5,743 bases of DNA from NCBI GenBank assembly GCA_021817185.1, contig JAKAVU010000161.1:1-5743 (forward strand), written 5' to 3'. The translations under genes were made by a program, and so were the position numbers. Every line of letters begins with the position of its first letter. Position 1 is the stretch's first letter. The notes under the pieces were generated by a model. It did no database searches, had not been told where the DNA came from, and was given only the letters and a program-made list of their open reading frames with translations. Source of the stretch: a bacterium. GTDB taxonomy: Bacteria; Chloroflexota; Dormibacteria; UBA8260; Bog-877. Positions 1 through 5,707 of this stretch are shown here, piece after piece.

Positions 1-2
1 TG

Positions 3-308
3 AAGAAGTTCGTGCAGCTCATGCAAAGATGCTATCTGTACTGGCGCTCAAATCCCGCGCAGGCTGATGCTGCCATGGGGAAGTGGCTTGGGATGACCTC
101 CGCCCAGGTGAAGGTCCTGTTAACGGGCTACCAGTATGTATCGACAACAGCAGCAAAGACATCACAATGGCTCGGGGGGGGGGCCGCCGGTGTGATAGGG
201 CAGGAGCTTCTGAAGACCGGGCAAGTGTGGCATAGTCTTGGTCGGATTCCCGTCGCGCCCACCAAGGCCGAAATCGATGCGGGTATCACCACAGAATTCT
301 TGCCGTAG
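3..308 (+). CDS. NitT/TauT-type ABC transporter substrate-binding protein, C-terminal fragment
   Basis: The reading frame is open to the left edge of the window, so only about 102 C-terminal residues are present and the GTG at 12 is not a real start. The fragment has the tail pattern of SsuA/NMT1-like binding proteins: an aromatic helix (CYLYWRSNPAQAD) with the common 'NP-x-x-A' turn, then 'WLGMTSAQVKVLLTGY' matching the usual 'LG(l/v)s-x-e-v' segment, then a helix, 'GRIP' and a short end at 'IDAGITTEFLP'. Such proteins capture small anions or organic ligands such as nitrate, sulfonates, pyrimidines or aromatics outside the membrane and deliver them to a permease/ATPase pair. The ligand cannot be told from this piece. 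No permease or ATPase gene follows, so those subunits must lie upstream or elsewhere. A run of ten G bases (174-183) encodes a triple-glycine stretch; the frame stays sensible after it. The family assignment rests on overall pattern, without a catalytic motif. Confidence 0.62.
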   Translation, partial: KKFVQLMQRCYLYWRSNPAQADAAMGKWLGMTSAQVKVLLTGYQYVSTTAAKTSQWLGGGAAGVIGQELLKTGQVWHSLGRIPVAPTKAEIDAGITTEFLP

Positions 309-328
309 CGCCTGTCTACAGCGAGACC

Positions 329-368
329 GCTGGCGCAGCGGGGCCCAGAGGGAGCCGTCTGCGCCAGC
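329..368. repeat. 10-bp perfect inverted repeat (hairpin) between the binding-protein gene and the SDR gene
   Basis: GCTGGCGCAG (329-338) is exactly complementary to CTGCGCCAGC (359-368), with 20 bases between the arms. The stem is eight G-C and two A-T pairs, so the RNA would fold stably. It begins 20 bases after the stop of the upstream gene and ends 32 bases before the SDR start. No run of T follows, so it is not a standard intrinsic terminator. It could be a 3'-end stabiliser, a partial or Rho-assisted terminator, or an attenuator-like element. Confidence 0.6.
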
Positions 369-400
369 TCACTTCGCATAATAGTGAGGACAAAGTATTC

Positions 401-1201
401 ATGGCACAGAGTGTGGCTGGGAGGGTGGCGGTGGTCACTGGCAGTGCCCGGGGTATCGGCAAGGCGGTTGCCCTCCGACTTGCGGAGGAGGGAGCCCGCC
501 TTGTCGTCAATGACATTTTGGACGAGGCGCTGCTGCAGGAGTGCGTGCGCGACTGTGAGTCGAGGGGCAGCAGCGCCATAGCGGTGCGCGGAGACGTGGG
601 CGACGATGCCGTGGGGGATGCCTTGATCGATACGGCTGAGAAGTTGATGGGGGGTGTGGACATTGTCGTCAACAATGCCTTTTGGGAAGAGCGCGGTAGC
701 CTGGTAGACTTGAGCCGCTCTGGCTGGGACCAGACGATACGTGTGAGCTTGACCGGGGCGATGGTGGTTTCCCGCGCAGCTCTGAGGAGCATGGCCCCGC
801 GAGGTCATGGAGTCATCATCAATGTGTCCTCCGTCCACGGGCTGGCTGCAGGAGGCGGACTTACCGCTCCATACGATGCCGCGAAGGCCGGACTTCTGGG
901 CCTCACGCGATCCATAGCAGTCGCCTATGGGCCGCACGGAGTGCGGTGCAATGCAATCGCTCCCGGGCTCGTTATCACGGAGCGTAACGCCGCTGTGTGG
1001 CAGGATGATGCGCGGCTAGGTGCGGTCATGAGGGCCTATCCGCTGAGGCGGGCTGGTACTCCGGAGGACATAGCTGCGTGCGTAGCATTCTTAGTCTCTG
1101 ATGATGCTAGCTTCATCAATGGTGCTTGTGTCCCAGTTGATGGGGGCATGACGGCAATGCTGTCCGAGGCAGCGGTACTTAGCGCGCCCGTGAGGGGTTG
1201 A
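401..1201 (+). CDS. Short-chain dehydrogenase/reductase (classical SDR), substrate unknown
   Basis: A 266-aa classical SDR, a soluble NAD(P)-dependent oxidoreductase with a Rossmann fold. The cofactor motif TGSARGIG lies at residues 13-20. Asp38 at the end of the second beta strand (VVND) favours NAD(H) over NADP(H). Asp65 (GDV) follows, then NNA at 91-93, where the usual last glycine is Phe94. The catalytic set is Ser144 (NVSS), Tyr158 and Lys162 (YDAAK), followed by the APG motif (187-189) and a C-terminal 'FLVSDDASFINGACVPVDGG' region normal for the FabG/glucose-dehydrogenase-like group. The tetrad Asn normally in 'NLTG' is Ser116 here (VSLTG). The ATG start has TGAGGA (385-390) ten bases upstream. 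It is the first gene of a tight cluster with a regulator and an acid-sugar dehydratase, so a sugar, sugar acid or 2-keto-3-deoxy acid is a reasonable substrate guess. Family is certain; substrate is inference. Confidence 0.93.
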   Translation: MAQSVAGRVAVVTGSARGIGKAVALRLAEEGARLVVNDILDEALLQECVRDCESRGSSAIAVRGDVGDDAVGDALIDTAEKLMGGVDIVVNNAFWEERGSLVDLSRSGWDQTIRVSLTGAMVVSRAALRSMAPRGHGVIINVSSVHGLAAGGGLTAPYDAAKAGLLGLTRSIAVAYGPHGVRCNAIAPGLVITERNAAVWQDDARLGAVMRAYPLRRAGTPEDIAACVAFLVSDDASFINGACVPVDGGMTAMLSEAAVLSAPVRG

Positions 1202-2409
1202 TGGTGTCGGGGAGGGTACTTCAAGGGGCGAATGCGCCATGGCAACGCCAGACCAATCGCACCTCCATCCTGCAGCAACTTCTGACCCGAGGCTCCGCGT
1301 CGCGACATCGACTTGCAGAAATGACCGGATTGGGAGCGTCTACGATTTCCCGCATCACTGAGGACCTGATTGCCGAGGGGCTGATCGTGGAGATACGCCC
1401 GGAGATCGGCACGGCGGGGCGCCAACGTCGCCGGGTCGGCCGCCCCCCCGTTGATCTCGACCTCCATCCTGGAGTATACGTGCTCGCGTTGCACATCGGG
1501 GTGGTGACCGCGCACATGGCCTTGGTCGACCTGCGCGTCCGGGTGGTCGCCCGCAGCAGGTGGCCCTTGAGTAGTGACTTGGCAGCGGAGGATGCCCTGG
1601 TAGCCTTGGGGCAGGCAGCGCTGGCCTTGGCCAAGGAGGCGAGCGCCGGCGTCTCGCAGATCGTTGAGGTCGGTGTGGCGCCTGGTGGCGTGGTCGACAG
1701 CCCGTGGATGATCCTGAGTCATCCACGGGTAGGATGGTCCCAGGTGGCCGCTCGTGCGCTTGTGGCGGAAGCTACTGGGTACCCAACGGCTCTCGACGCG
1801 AGTGTTCGGTCCATCGCAATGGCTGGGACGTGGTTCGGTGGCGCTACTGAGACGGAAAACCTCGCGGTGCTTCTGGTTGGGAATGTGGTTACGTGTGGAT
1901 TGATCATCAACGGCGAACTGGCGCGCGGCAGTGCCTTTGGCGACGGCCAGGTCGGGCATCTGCGGGTTGGGAGCGAAGAGGTCGAGTGTTCGTGTGGGGG
2001 CCGGGGTAGCCTGGAGGCGGCGGTACGGGACGATGCCTTTGTGGCGGCGGCCCAGGGCATTCTCGGCAATGCGTGCCAGTTTGCCAGTGACGTCTACGCC
2101 GCGGCCCGCACCAGCAACTCCGACGCGCAACGGTTGGTAGCTGTGCGAGCTGCCCCAATTGCACGGGCCCTGGGCATCATTGATGCTGTCGTGAAGCCCG
2201 AGCTGATGATCTTGGTGGGGTCCTCGATCGTCGCGGGTGGAGATCTTCAGCTGGCTGCGATCAGGCGCTCGCTGGGCGAGGCGGGCAACACTTTGAGGGC
2301 GATCGACCCAACGCGGGTGCGGATCTCCCGGTTTGGCGAGGACGCGATCGTGGTGGGTGCGGCCGCTCTGGCTCTGGAGCGGTCCTATAAGAGCGGTGTG
2401 AGGTACTGA
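1201..2409 (+). CDS. ROK-family transcriptional regulator with winged-helix domain and degenerate kinase/zinc motifs
   Basis: A 402-aa protein of the NagC/Mlc/XylR type. Residues about 18-65 form a winged helix-turn-helix (NRTSILQQLL, then LAEMTGLGASTISRITEDL, then EGLIVE). The GRPP linker (80-83) leads into the ROK domain, which in this family binds a sugar or sugar-derived ligand and controls DNA binding. In the ROK domain the first phosphate motif reads ALHIGVVTAHMALVDL. Asp199 sits where active kinases have the NDAN aspartate. The second phosphate loop, usually GTGIGxG, has decayed to GNVVTCG (227-233). In the zinc motif, His253 (GQVGH), Cys263 and Cys265 are kept but the third cysteine is Ser270 (GRGSLE). 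It is therefore unlikely to be a sugar kinase. ATG at 1201 overlaps the SDR stop (TGATG), suggesting coupled translation, with AGGGG at 1193-1197; TTG at 1198 and GTG at 1204 are alternatives. It probably represses or activates its own operon. Confidence 0.92.
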   Translation: MVSGRVLQGANAPWQRQTNRTSILQQLLTRGSASRHRLAEMTGLGASTISRITEDLIAEGLIVEIRPEIGTAGRQRRRVGRPPVDLDLHPGVYVLALHIGVVTAHMALVDLRVRVVARSRWPLSSDLAAEDALVALGQAALALAKEASAGVSQIVEVGVAPGGVVDSPWMILSHPRVGWSQVAARALVAEATGYPTALDASVRSIAMAGTWFGGATETENLAVLLVGNVVTCGLIINGELARGSAFGDGQVGHLRVGSEEVECSCGGRGSLEAAVRDDAFVAAAQGILGNACQFASDVYAAARTSNSDAQRLVAVRAAPIARALGIIDAVVKPELMILVGSSIVAGGDLQLAAIRRSLGEAGNTLRAIDPTRVRISRFGEDAIVVGAAALALERSYKSGVRY

Positions 2410-2414
2410 TTGAC

Positions 2415-3524
2415 GTGCGCATTGTAGCAGTGGCAGTGGCCCACGTCCCCGTGAACAGCCGGGGCGATTGGTTGTTCATCAGTCTGCGCACGGATGGCGG
2501 ACTTGCGGGATACGGGGAGATATCGCAGAGCGGTGACGACGCGCTGGCCACTTGGTTTATGAAGGAGCGCGTCGGCCCAGCCTTGATGACGATGGAGTTG
2601 GGAGCGATCGGCGGCGTGATGGGCGAACTGCGGCGCCGGTTCCCTAACCATGCCAGTGGTATGTCGGCAGTCGGAACCGTGTTGGCTGGCGTCGAGCTGG
2701 CCCTGTGGGACTTGCGGGCGCGGAGCTTGGGTGTCCCGCTCTACGAGTTGTTCGGGGGTCGGCTCCACGATCGGATCAAATTGTATGCAAACATCAATCG
2801 GGGGGCAGTGGATCGGTCCTGCGGCGGCTTCGCCACAGCAGCAGCTCAGGCGGTGGCCGAAGGCTTTGAGGGCGTGAAGTGCGCTCCGTTCGATGGCCTG
2901 CGATGGGGATACGGAGATCTTCGAGACGGTGTGAAAGGCATTGATGCCGGTGTCGCTAGGGTGGCGGCGGTGCGTGATGCGATTGGACCGGGACCAGCTC
3001 TGATGGTGGATTGCCATTCGCGGCTTTCGCGAGAGCTTGCCCTCTACGTGATTGAAGCGCTGGGGCCCTATCGCCTGACCTGGCTAGAAGAGCCATTGGC
3101 GTTGGTGGACGGAGGGCACGATGGCGCGACATTGGGAGAACGGAGTCAAATTCCGATCGCGGGAGGTGAGTCCGTGGCGGACGCAAGTGCTGGCTTTCAA
3201 TTGCTCAAACACGGAGGCGTTAGCGTCCTGATGCCGGACATCAAGTGCTGTGGACTGTGGACCGCACGAGTACTCAGTCACTTGGCCGAAGGGCTCTGCA
3301 TCCCGGTGTCGCCGCACAACCCGAGCGGGCCGGTCGCCACTATGGGTAGCGCCCACCTCGCTGCAGCGCTGCCAAACTTCCTTGCCCTTGAGTTTCCTTG
3401 GGGGGAGGTCCCGTGGCGGGCGCGGCTGACGGTGCCGGAAGAGTGCGTCCGTGACGGAAGTTTGATCCTCCCTTCGGGACCGGGATTGGGGATTGATCTC
3501 AACGAGTTCCCTTACGAGACCTGA
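2415..3524 (+). CDS. Enolase-superfamily (mandelate racemase/MLE) acid-sugar dehydratase, galactonate-dehydratase-like
   Basis: A 369-aa protein of normal family length. The N-terminal capping domain includes 'TDGGLAGYGE' (26-35) and 'LAGVELALWDLRARSLGVPLYELFGG' signatures; a TIM barrel follows. Expected Mg2+ ligands are Asp199 (VDCHSR), Glu225 (WLEEP) and Glu252 (AGGES). His201 in Asp-x-His and His301 in SPHNPSGP, backed by Asp275 (MPDIK), match the acid/base histidines of E. coli DgoD (DFHGR and APHCPLGP, aligned from memory). A single lysine, Lys155 (VKCAPF), replaces the K-x-K of mandelate racemase. This points to removal of water from an aldonate to give a 2-keto-3-deoxy acid in the cytoplasm. 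The exact sugar acid cannot be read, and SPHNPSGP plus VKCAPFD may mark an uncharacterised subgroup. The GTG start at 2415 lies five bases after the ROK stop, with TGAGGT (2399-2404) about ten bases upstream. It closes the three-gene unit. Confidence 0.9.
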   Translation: MRIVAVAVAHVPVNSRGDWLFISLRTDGGLAGYGEISQSGDDALATWFMKERVGPALMTMELGAIGGVMGELRRRFPNHASGMSAVGTVLAGVELALWDLRARSLGVPLYELFGGRLHDRIKLYANINRGAVDRSCGGFATAAAQAVAEGFEGVKCAPFDGLRWGYGDLRDGVKGIDAGVARVAAVRDAIGPGPALMVDCHSRLSRELALYVIEALGPYRLTWLEEPLALVDGGHDGATLGERSQIPIAGGESVADASAGFQLLKHGGVSVLMPDIKCCGLWTARVLSHLAEGLCIPVSPHNPSGPVATMGSAHLAAALPNFLALEFPWGEVPWRARLTVPEECVRDGSLILPSGPGLGIDLNEFPYET

Positions 3525-4017
3525 GGTGCACATCGCTGTACGGCGGGCACTGTTGCGTGCGCGCCTCGGCTGCACTGAGATGCCTGGGGATCGTCGTCAG
3601 CAGCCGCAGGCCGAGTGGAGACGGTCTCAACCGGAGGCCTGTAGCGCGGAGGCGAATGCCTGGCGCGGTAGCGGGCGTGGCATCTGCCGCGGACGGGGGC
3701 CATCTGCGGAGCGGGGTGAGAACTGGCAAGTCACGCCTGGGGGCGCCTCTTTGACCGCCGCTCACCGGGCTACCAGCTTAGGCGGGAGGATACGCTCTGG
3801 AGGCTGACGTGCCAGCATGAGGTGGTCCGGCAATGAGCCATGTCGAGGATGGGAGCCGCGACGGCGCCGGGCGGACGGCAATCGCCCCGCCTGGACATGC
3901 TAGTCGGAAAGGAAGTAAAGCGACATGCGCCAGAAGCCTTCCGATCTTGGGTCAGCAGGTCCCACGGCGAGGATGTTGCTCTACTAATTTTGCCTTTAGC
4001 GTGCAGGAGAAGAAGCG
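3525..4017. other. 493-bp intergenic region with no recognisable gene
   Basis: No frame here encodes a recognisable protein, and the open stretches (for example 3493-3807 and 3840-4043) show the Arg/Ser/Gly-rich composition expected of GC-rich non-coding DNA. Most is G+C rich, but the last 45 bases before the aldehyde dehydrogenase become A+T richer (around 3976-3999), where a promoter would be expected; no good -35/-10 pair is visible. Small repeats are present: CATCTGC at 3681 and 3701, and GACATGC at 3894 and 3922. GGGCG/CGCCC near 3870-3885 could form a weak hairpin. No T-rich intrinsic terminator is seen after the dehydratase gene. The stretch may be a 5' leader plus promoter for the next gene, or the eroded remains of a lost gene. 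Confidence 0.6.
4005..4009 (+). promoter_or_regulatory. Ribosome-binding site of the aldehyde dehydrogenase gene
   Basis: AGGAG lies eight bases before the ATG at 4018, inside the purine-rich stretch AGGAGAAGAAG. It is the clearest Shine-Dalgarno sequence in the window and fixes the start. The next in-frame residues (MIVSPFRNEPSLDF) match the N-terminal extension typical of RocA-type enzymes, which supports the same start. Confidence 0.75.
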
Positions 4018-5568
4018 ATGATAGTTTCGCCGTTTCGCAATGAGCCTTCGCTGGACTTTGCGGTCGCTGCTAACCGTACGGCGTTTGAGGATGCTCTGCA
4101 GCGGGTGAAGCGACAACTGGGCCAGACTTACCCGCTGCTCATAGGGGGCAGAGCGGTCAAGACGAAGGAGGCCATTGAGTCGGTGAACCCTGCCCATCCC
4201 GCCGAGCTCGTGGGACGCCACGCGGCGGCGGGGATGGAACATGTAGCGAGTGCGGTAGCGGCCGGGCGGGCGGCGTTCGAAAGCTGGTCGAAGACCCCAG
4301 TGGTCGAGCGTGGAGCGATACTGTTGCGGGCGGCTCAAGCTCTGCGTCGCCGCCGCCACGAACTAGGTGCGCTGATGGTCTATGAGGCCGGTAAGCCCTG
4401 GGACGAGGCGGACGGCGAGGTGGCGGAAGCGATCGATCTGATCGAATGGTACGTGCGACAGATGCTCGAGTTGGAGTCATCGCGTCGGATCGCGCCTTGG
4501 CCAGGGGAGCTAGTGAACTTCCGCCATGTCCCGCTCGGAGTGGGCGCGGTCATTTCGCCCTGGAACTTTCCGCTGGCACTGGCCACGGGGATGATGACCG
4601 CGGCGATGGTGGCCGGCAACTGTGTGGTTCTCAAGCCAGCGGAGGCTGGTGCCACGACTGCGGCATGGCTCGTCGAACTCCTTTCAGAGGTGGGTCTTCC
4701 CCCCGGTGTGGTCAATCTTGTGAGTGGCCGTGGTGAGGTGGCCGGCGGGGCGTTGGTCGACCACCCTCAGATCCGTTTCATTGCGTTCACCGGCTCTCGC
4801 GAGGTGGGCGTTGGTATCTACGAGCGCGCGGCGCGTGTGCATCCAGGACAAGGCTGGCTGAAGCGAGTGCAACTGGAGTTGGGGGGCAAGAATGCCGTGG
4901 TGGTGGACGAGACGGCTGATCTAGACCTGGCCGCCCAAGAGATAGCCGCCTCAGCTTTTGAATTCCAGGGCCAGAAGTGTGGGGCTGGATCGCGGGCGGT
5001 GGTGGTCAAGTCGGTGTACGACGAGTTGGTCTTGAGGGTGCTGGAGCGGGTGAGCAAGATGCGAATGGGCGATCCTATTGATCCTGAGGTCTCGTTGGGG
5101 CCGGTGATCGATGGCGATGCGGAGAGGAGGATCCTCGACTACATACAGGTCGGCAGGACCGAGGGAGAGCTTCTGCTCGGCGGTGAGCGCATGGATGGGG
5201 AAGGCTACTTCATCGCGCCCACGATCTTTGGGGGGGTCGCACCTGACGCTCGGATCGCCCAAGAGGAAATTCTCGGCCCGATACTGGCGATCATCGGCGC
5301 CCGGGATTTTAGGGACGGCATCCGCATCGCGAACAGCACGGAGTTCGGACTGACAGGCTCCTACTTCAGTCGTGATCCTGAGCGTATCGCGTACGCCGAG
5401 GATCGCCTTCACGTGGGTAACCTATACATCAATCGTCGCTGCACCGGGGCCATGGTGGGAGTGAACCCTTTTGGCGGTTTCAAGATGAGCGGTACCGACA
5501 CCAAGGCCGGTGGGCCTGATTATCTGCTCTTCTTCCTTCAGGGTCAGAGTGTTGCGGAGCGTCTCTAA
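4018..5568 (+). CDS. Aldehyde dehydrogenase, RocA/delta-1-pyrroline-5-carboxylate dehydrogenase type
   Basis: A 516-aa cytoplasmic NAD(P)-dependent aldehyde dehydrogenase, about the same length as Bacillus RocA (about 515 aa). Visible motifs are the PWNFP oxyanion/cofactor segment (181-185, Asn183), Lys206 (VLKPAE), FTGSREVG (257-264), general base Glu287 (ELGGK), catalytic Cys321 (GQKCGAGSRA), Glu417 (EEILGP) and the C-terminal GTD-x-KAGGPDYL. The N-terminal 'FRNEPSLDF...ANRTAFEDAL' segment, 'EWYVRQMLEL', 'IYERAA...PGQGWLKR' and 'NRRCTGAMVG' all follow RocA-type P5C dehydrogenases, which oxidise glutamate-gamma-semialdehyde to glutamate in proline/arginine breakdown. No proline dehydrogenase or arginase gene is in view, and the neighbours suggest sugar-acid catabolism, so another semialdehyde is possible. 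It has its own leader of nearly 500 bp and a strong ribosome-binding site, so it is probably transcribed separately from the SDR-ROK-dehydratase unit. The family is certain; P5C as substrate is likely but not certain. Confidence 0.9.
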   Translation: MIVSPFRNEPSLDFAVAANRTAFEDALQRVKRQLGQTYPLLIGGRAVKTKEAIESVNPAHPAELVGRHAAAGMEHVASAVAAGRAAFESWSKTPVVERGAILLRAAQALRRRRHELGALMVYEAGKPWDEADGEVAEAIDLIEWYVRQMLELESSRRIAPWPGELVNFRHVPLGVGAVISPWNFPLALATGMMTAAMVAGNCVVLKPAEAGATTAAWLVELLSEVGLPPGVVNLVSGRGEVAGGALVDHPQIRFIAFTGSREVGVGIYERAARVHPGQGWLKRVQLELGGKNAVVVDETADLDLAAQEIAASAFEFQGQKCGAGSRAVVVKSVYDELVLRVLERVSKMRMGDPIDPEVSLGPVIDGDAERRILDYIQVGRTEGELLLGGERMDGEGYFIAPTIFGGVAPDARIAQEEILGPILAIIGARDFRDGIRIANSTEFGLTGSYFSRDPERIAYAEDRLHVGNLYINRRCTGAMVGVNPFGGFKMSGTDTKAGGPDYLLFFLQGQSVAERL

Positions 5569-5590
5569 GCCCAATACAACCAACTTAGGG
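5563..5590 (+). terminator. Weak hairpin across the aldehyde dehydrogenase stop codon
   Basis: CTCTAAG (5563-5569) can pair with CTTAGGG (5584-5590), giving six Watson-Crick pairs and one G-U pair around a 14-base loop. The TAA stop lies in the left arm. No T tract follows and the stem is weak, so a terminator role is only a possibility. Confidence 0.22.
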
Positions 5591-5609
5591 CGGCTCGGAT
5601 CCTGATGGT

Positions 5610-5624
5610 TGCCGACAGTCGGCA
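5610..5624. promoter_or_regulatory. Perfect 15-bp dyad, possible operator
   Basis: TGCCGAC-A-GTCGGCA is a perfect palindrome with one central base. The single-base centre suits a dimeric protein site better than an RNA hairpin, and no T run follows. It lies 42 bases after the aldehyde dehydrogenase stop and about 85 bases before a possible next start, a position that suits an operator. The bound protein is unknown. Confidence 0.4.
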
Positions 5625-5663
5625 GGGTGGGCTGAAGCCAGCGCTATTTGATTGCTGCGCAGG

Positions 5664-5684
5664 ATTTGCGTGTGTTGCGCAAAT
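5664..5684. promoter_or_regulatory. 21-bp inverted repeat with ATTT...AAAT ends, possible ROK-type operator
   Basis: ATTTGCG (5664-5670) and CGCAAAT (5678-5684) are perfect inverted arms around seven bases. The right half contains the 8-bp palindrome TTGCGCAA (5675-5682). A second TGCGCA hexamer lies at 5656, exactly 20 bp before the one at 5676. The length and the A/T-rich outer ends resemble NagC/Mlc operators (about TTATTT...AAATAA), and a ROK regulator is encoded in this window. The site precedes a possible start at 5708. Both the operator role and the link to the ROK protein are inference. Confidence 0.4.
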
Positions 5685-5707
5685 GTTGTGGGAGAGAGGG
5701 GGATGAA

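Noticed and set aside
377..382. CATAAT upstream of the SDR as a -10 box.
   Set aside because: No -35-like hexamer lies 16-18 bases upstream, so a sigma-70-type promoter is not supported.
128..937. A 269-codon open frame on the minus strand across the left-edge gene and the SDR.
   Set aside because: It has no recognisable motif and lies opposite a clear SDR; it is explained by codon bias of the real genes.
1198..1200. TTG as the start of the ROK gene.
   Set aside because: It directly abuts the AGGGG motif with no spacer; ATG at 1201, overlapping the SDR stop, is a better start.
1036..2130. A 364-codon open frame on the minus strand across the SDR end and the ROK gene.
   Set aside because: It lies opposite two well-supported genes and has the Arg/His/Pro-rich make-up of an antisense frame in GC-rich DNA, with no recognisable domain.
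3575..3580. CTGAGA, a sequence also found in TPP riboswitches.
   Set aside because: The other conserved TPP parts (the GGGGTGC-like segment before it and the ACCTGATCTGG-like segment after it) are absent, so it is a chance hexamer.
3493..3807. A 104-codon frame starting inside the dehydratase end and running into the gap.
   Set aside because: It starts within a strong gene in another frame, and its composition (Arg, Gly, Ser rich) looks non-coding.
3840..4043. A 67-codon frame just upstream of the aldehyde dehydrogenase, overlapping its start by 26 bases.
   Set aside because: It has no good ribosome-binding site and no recognisable family. A small protein cannot be excluded, but there is no positive evidence.
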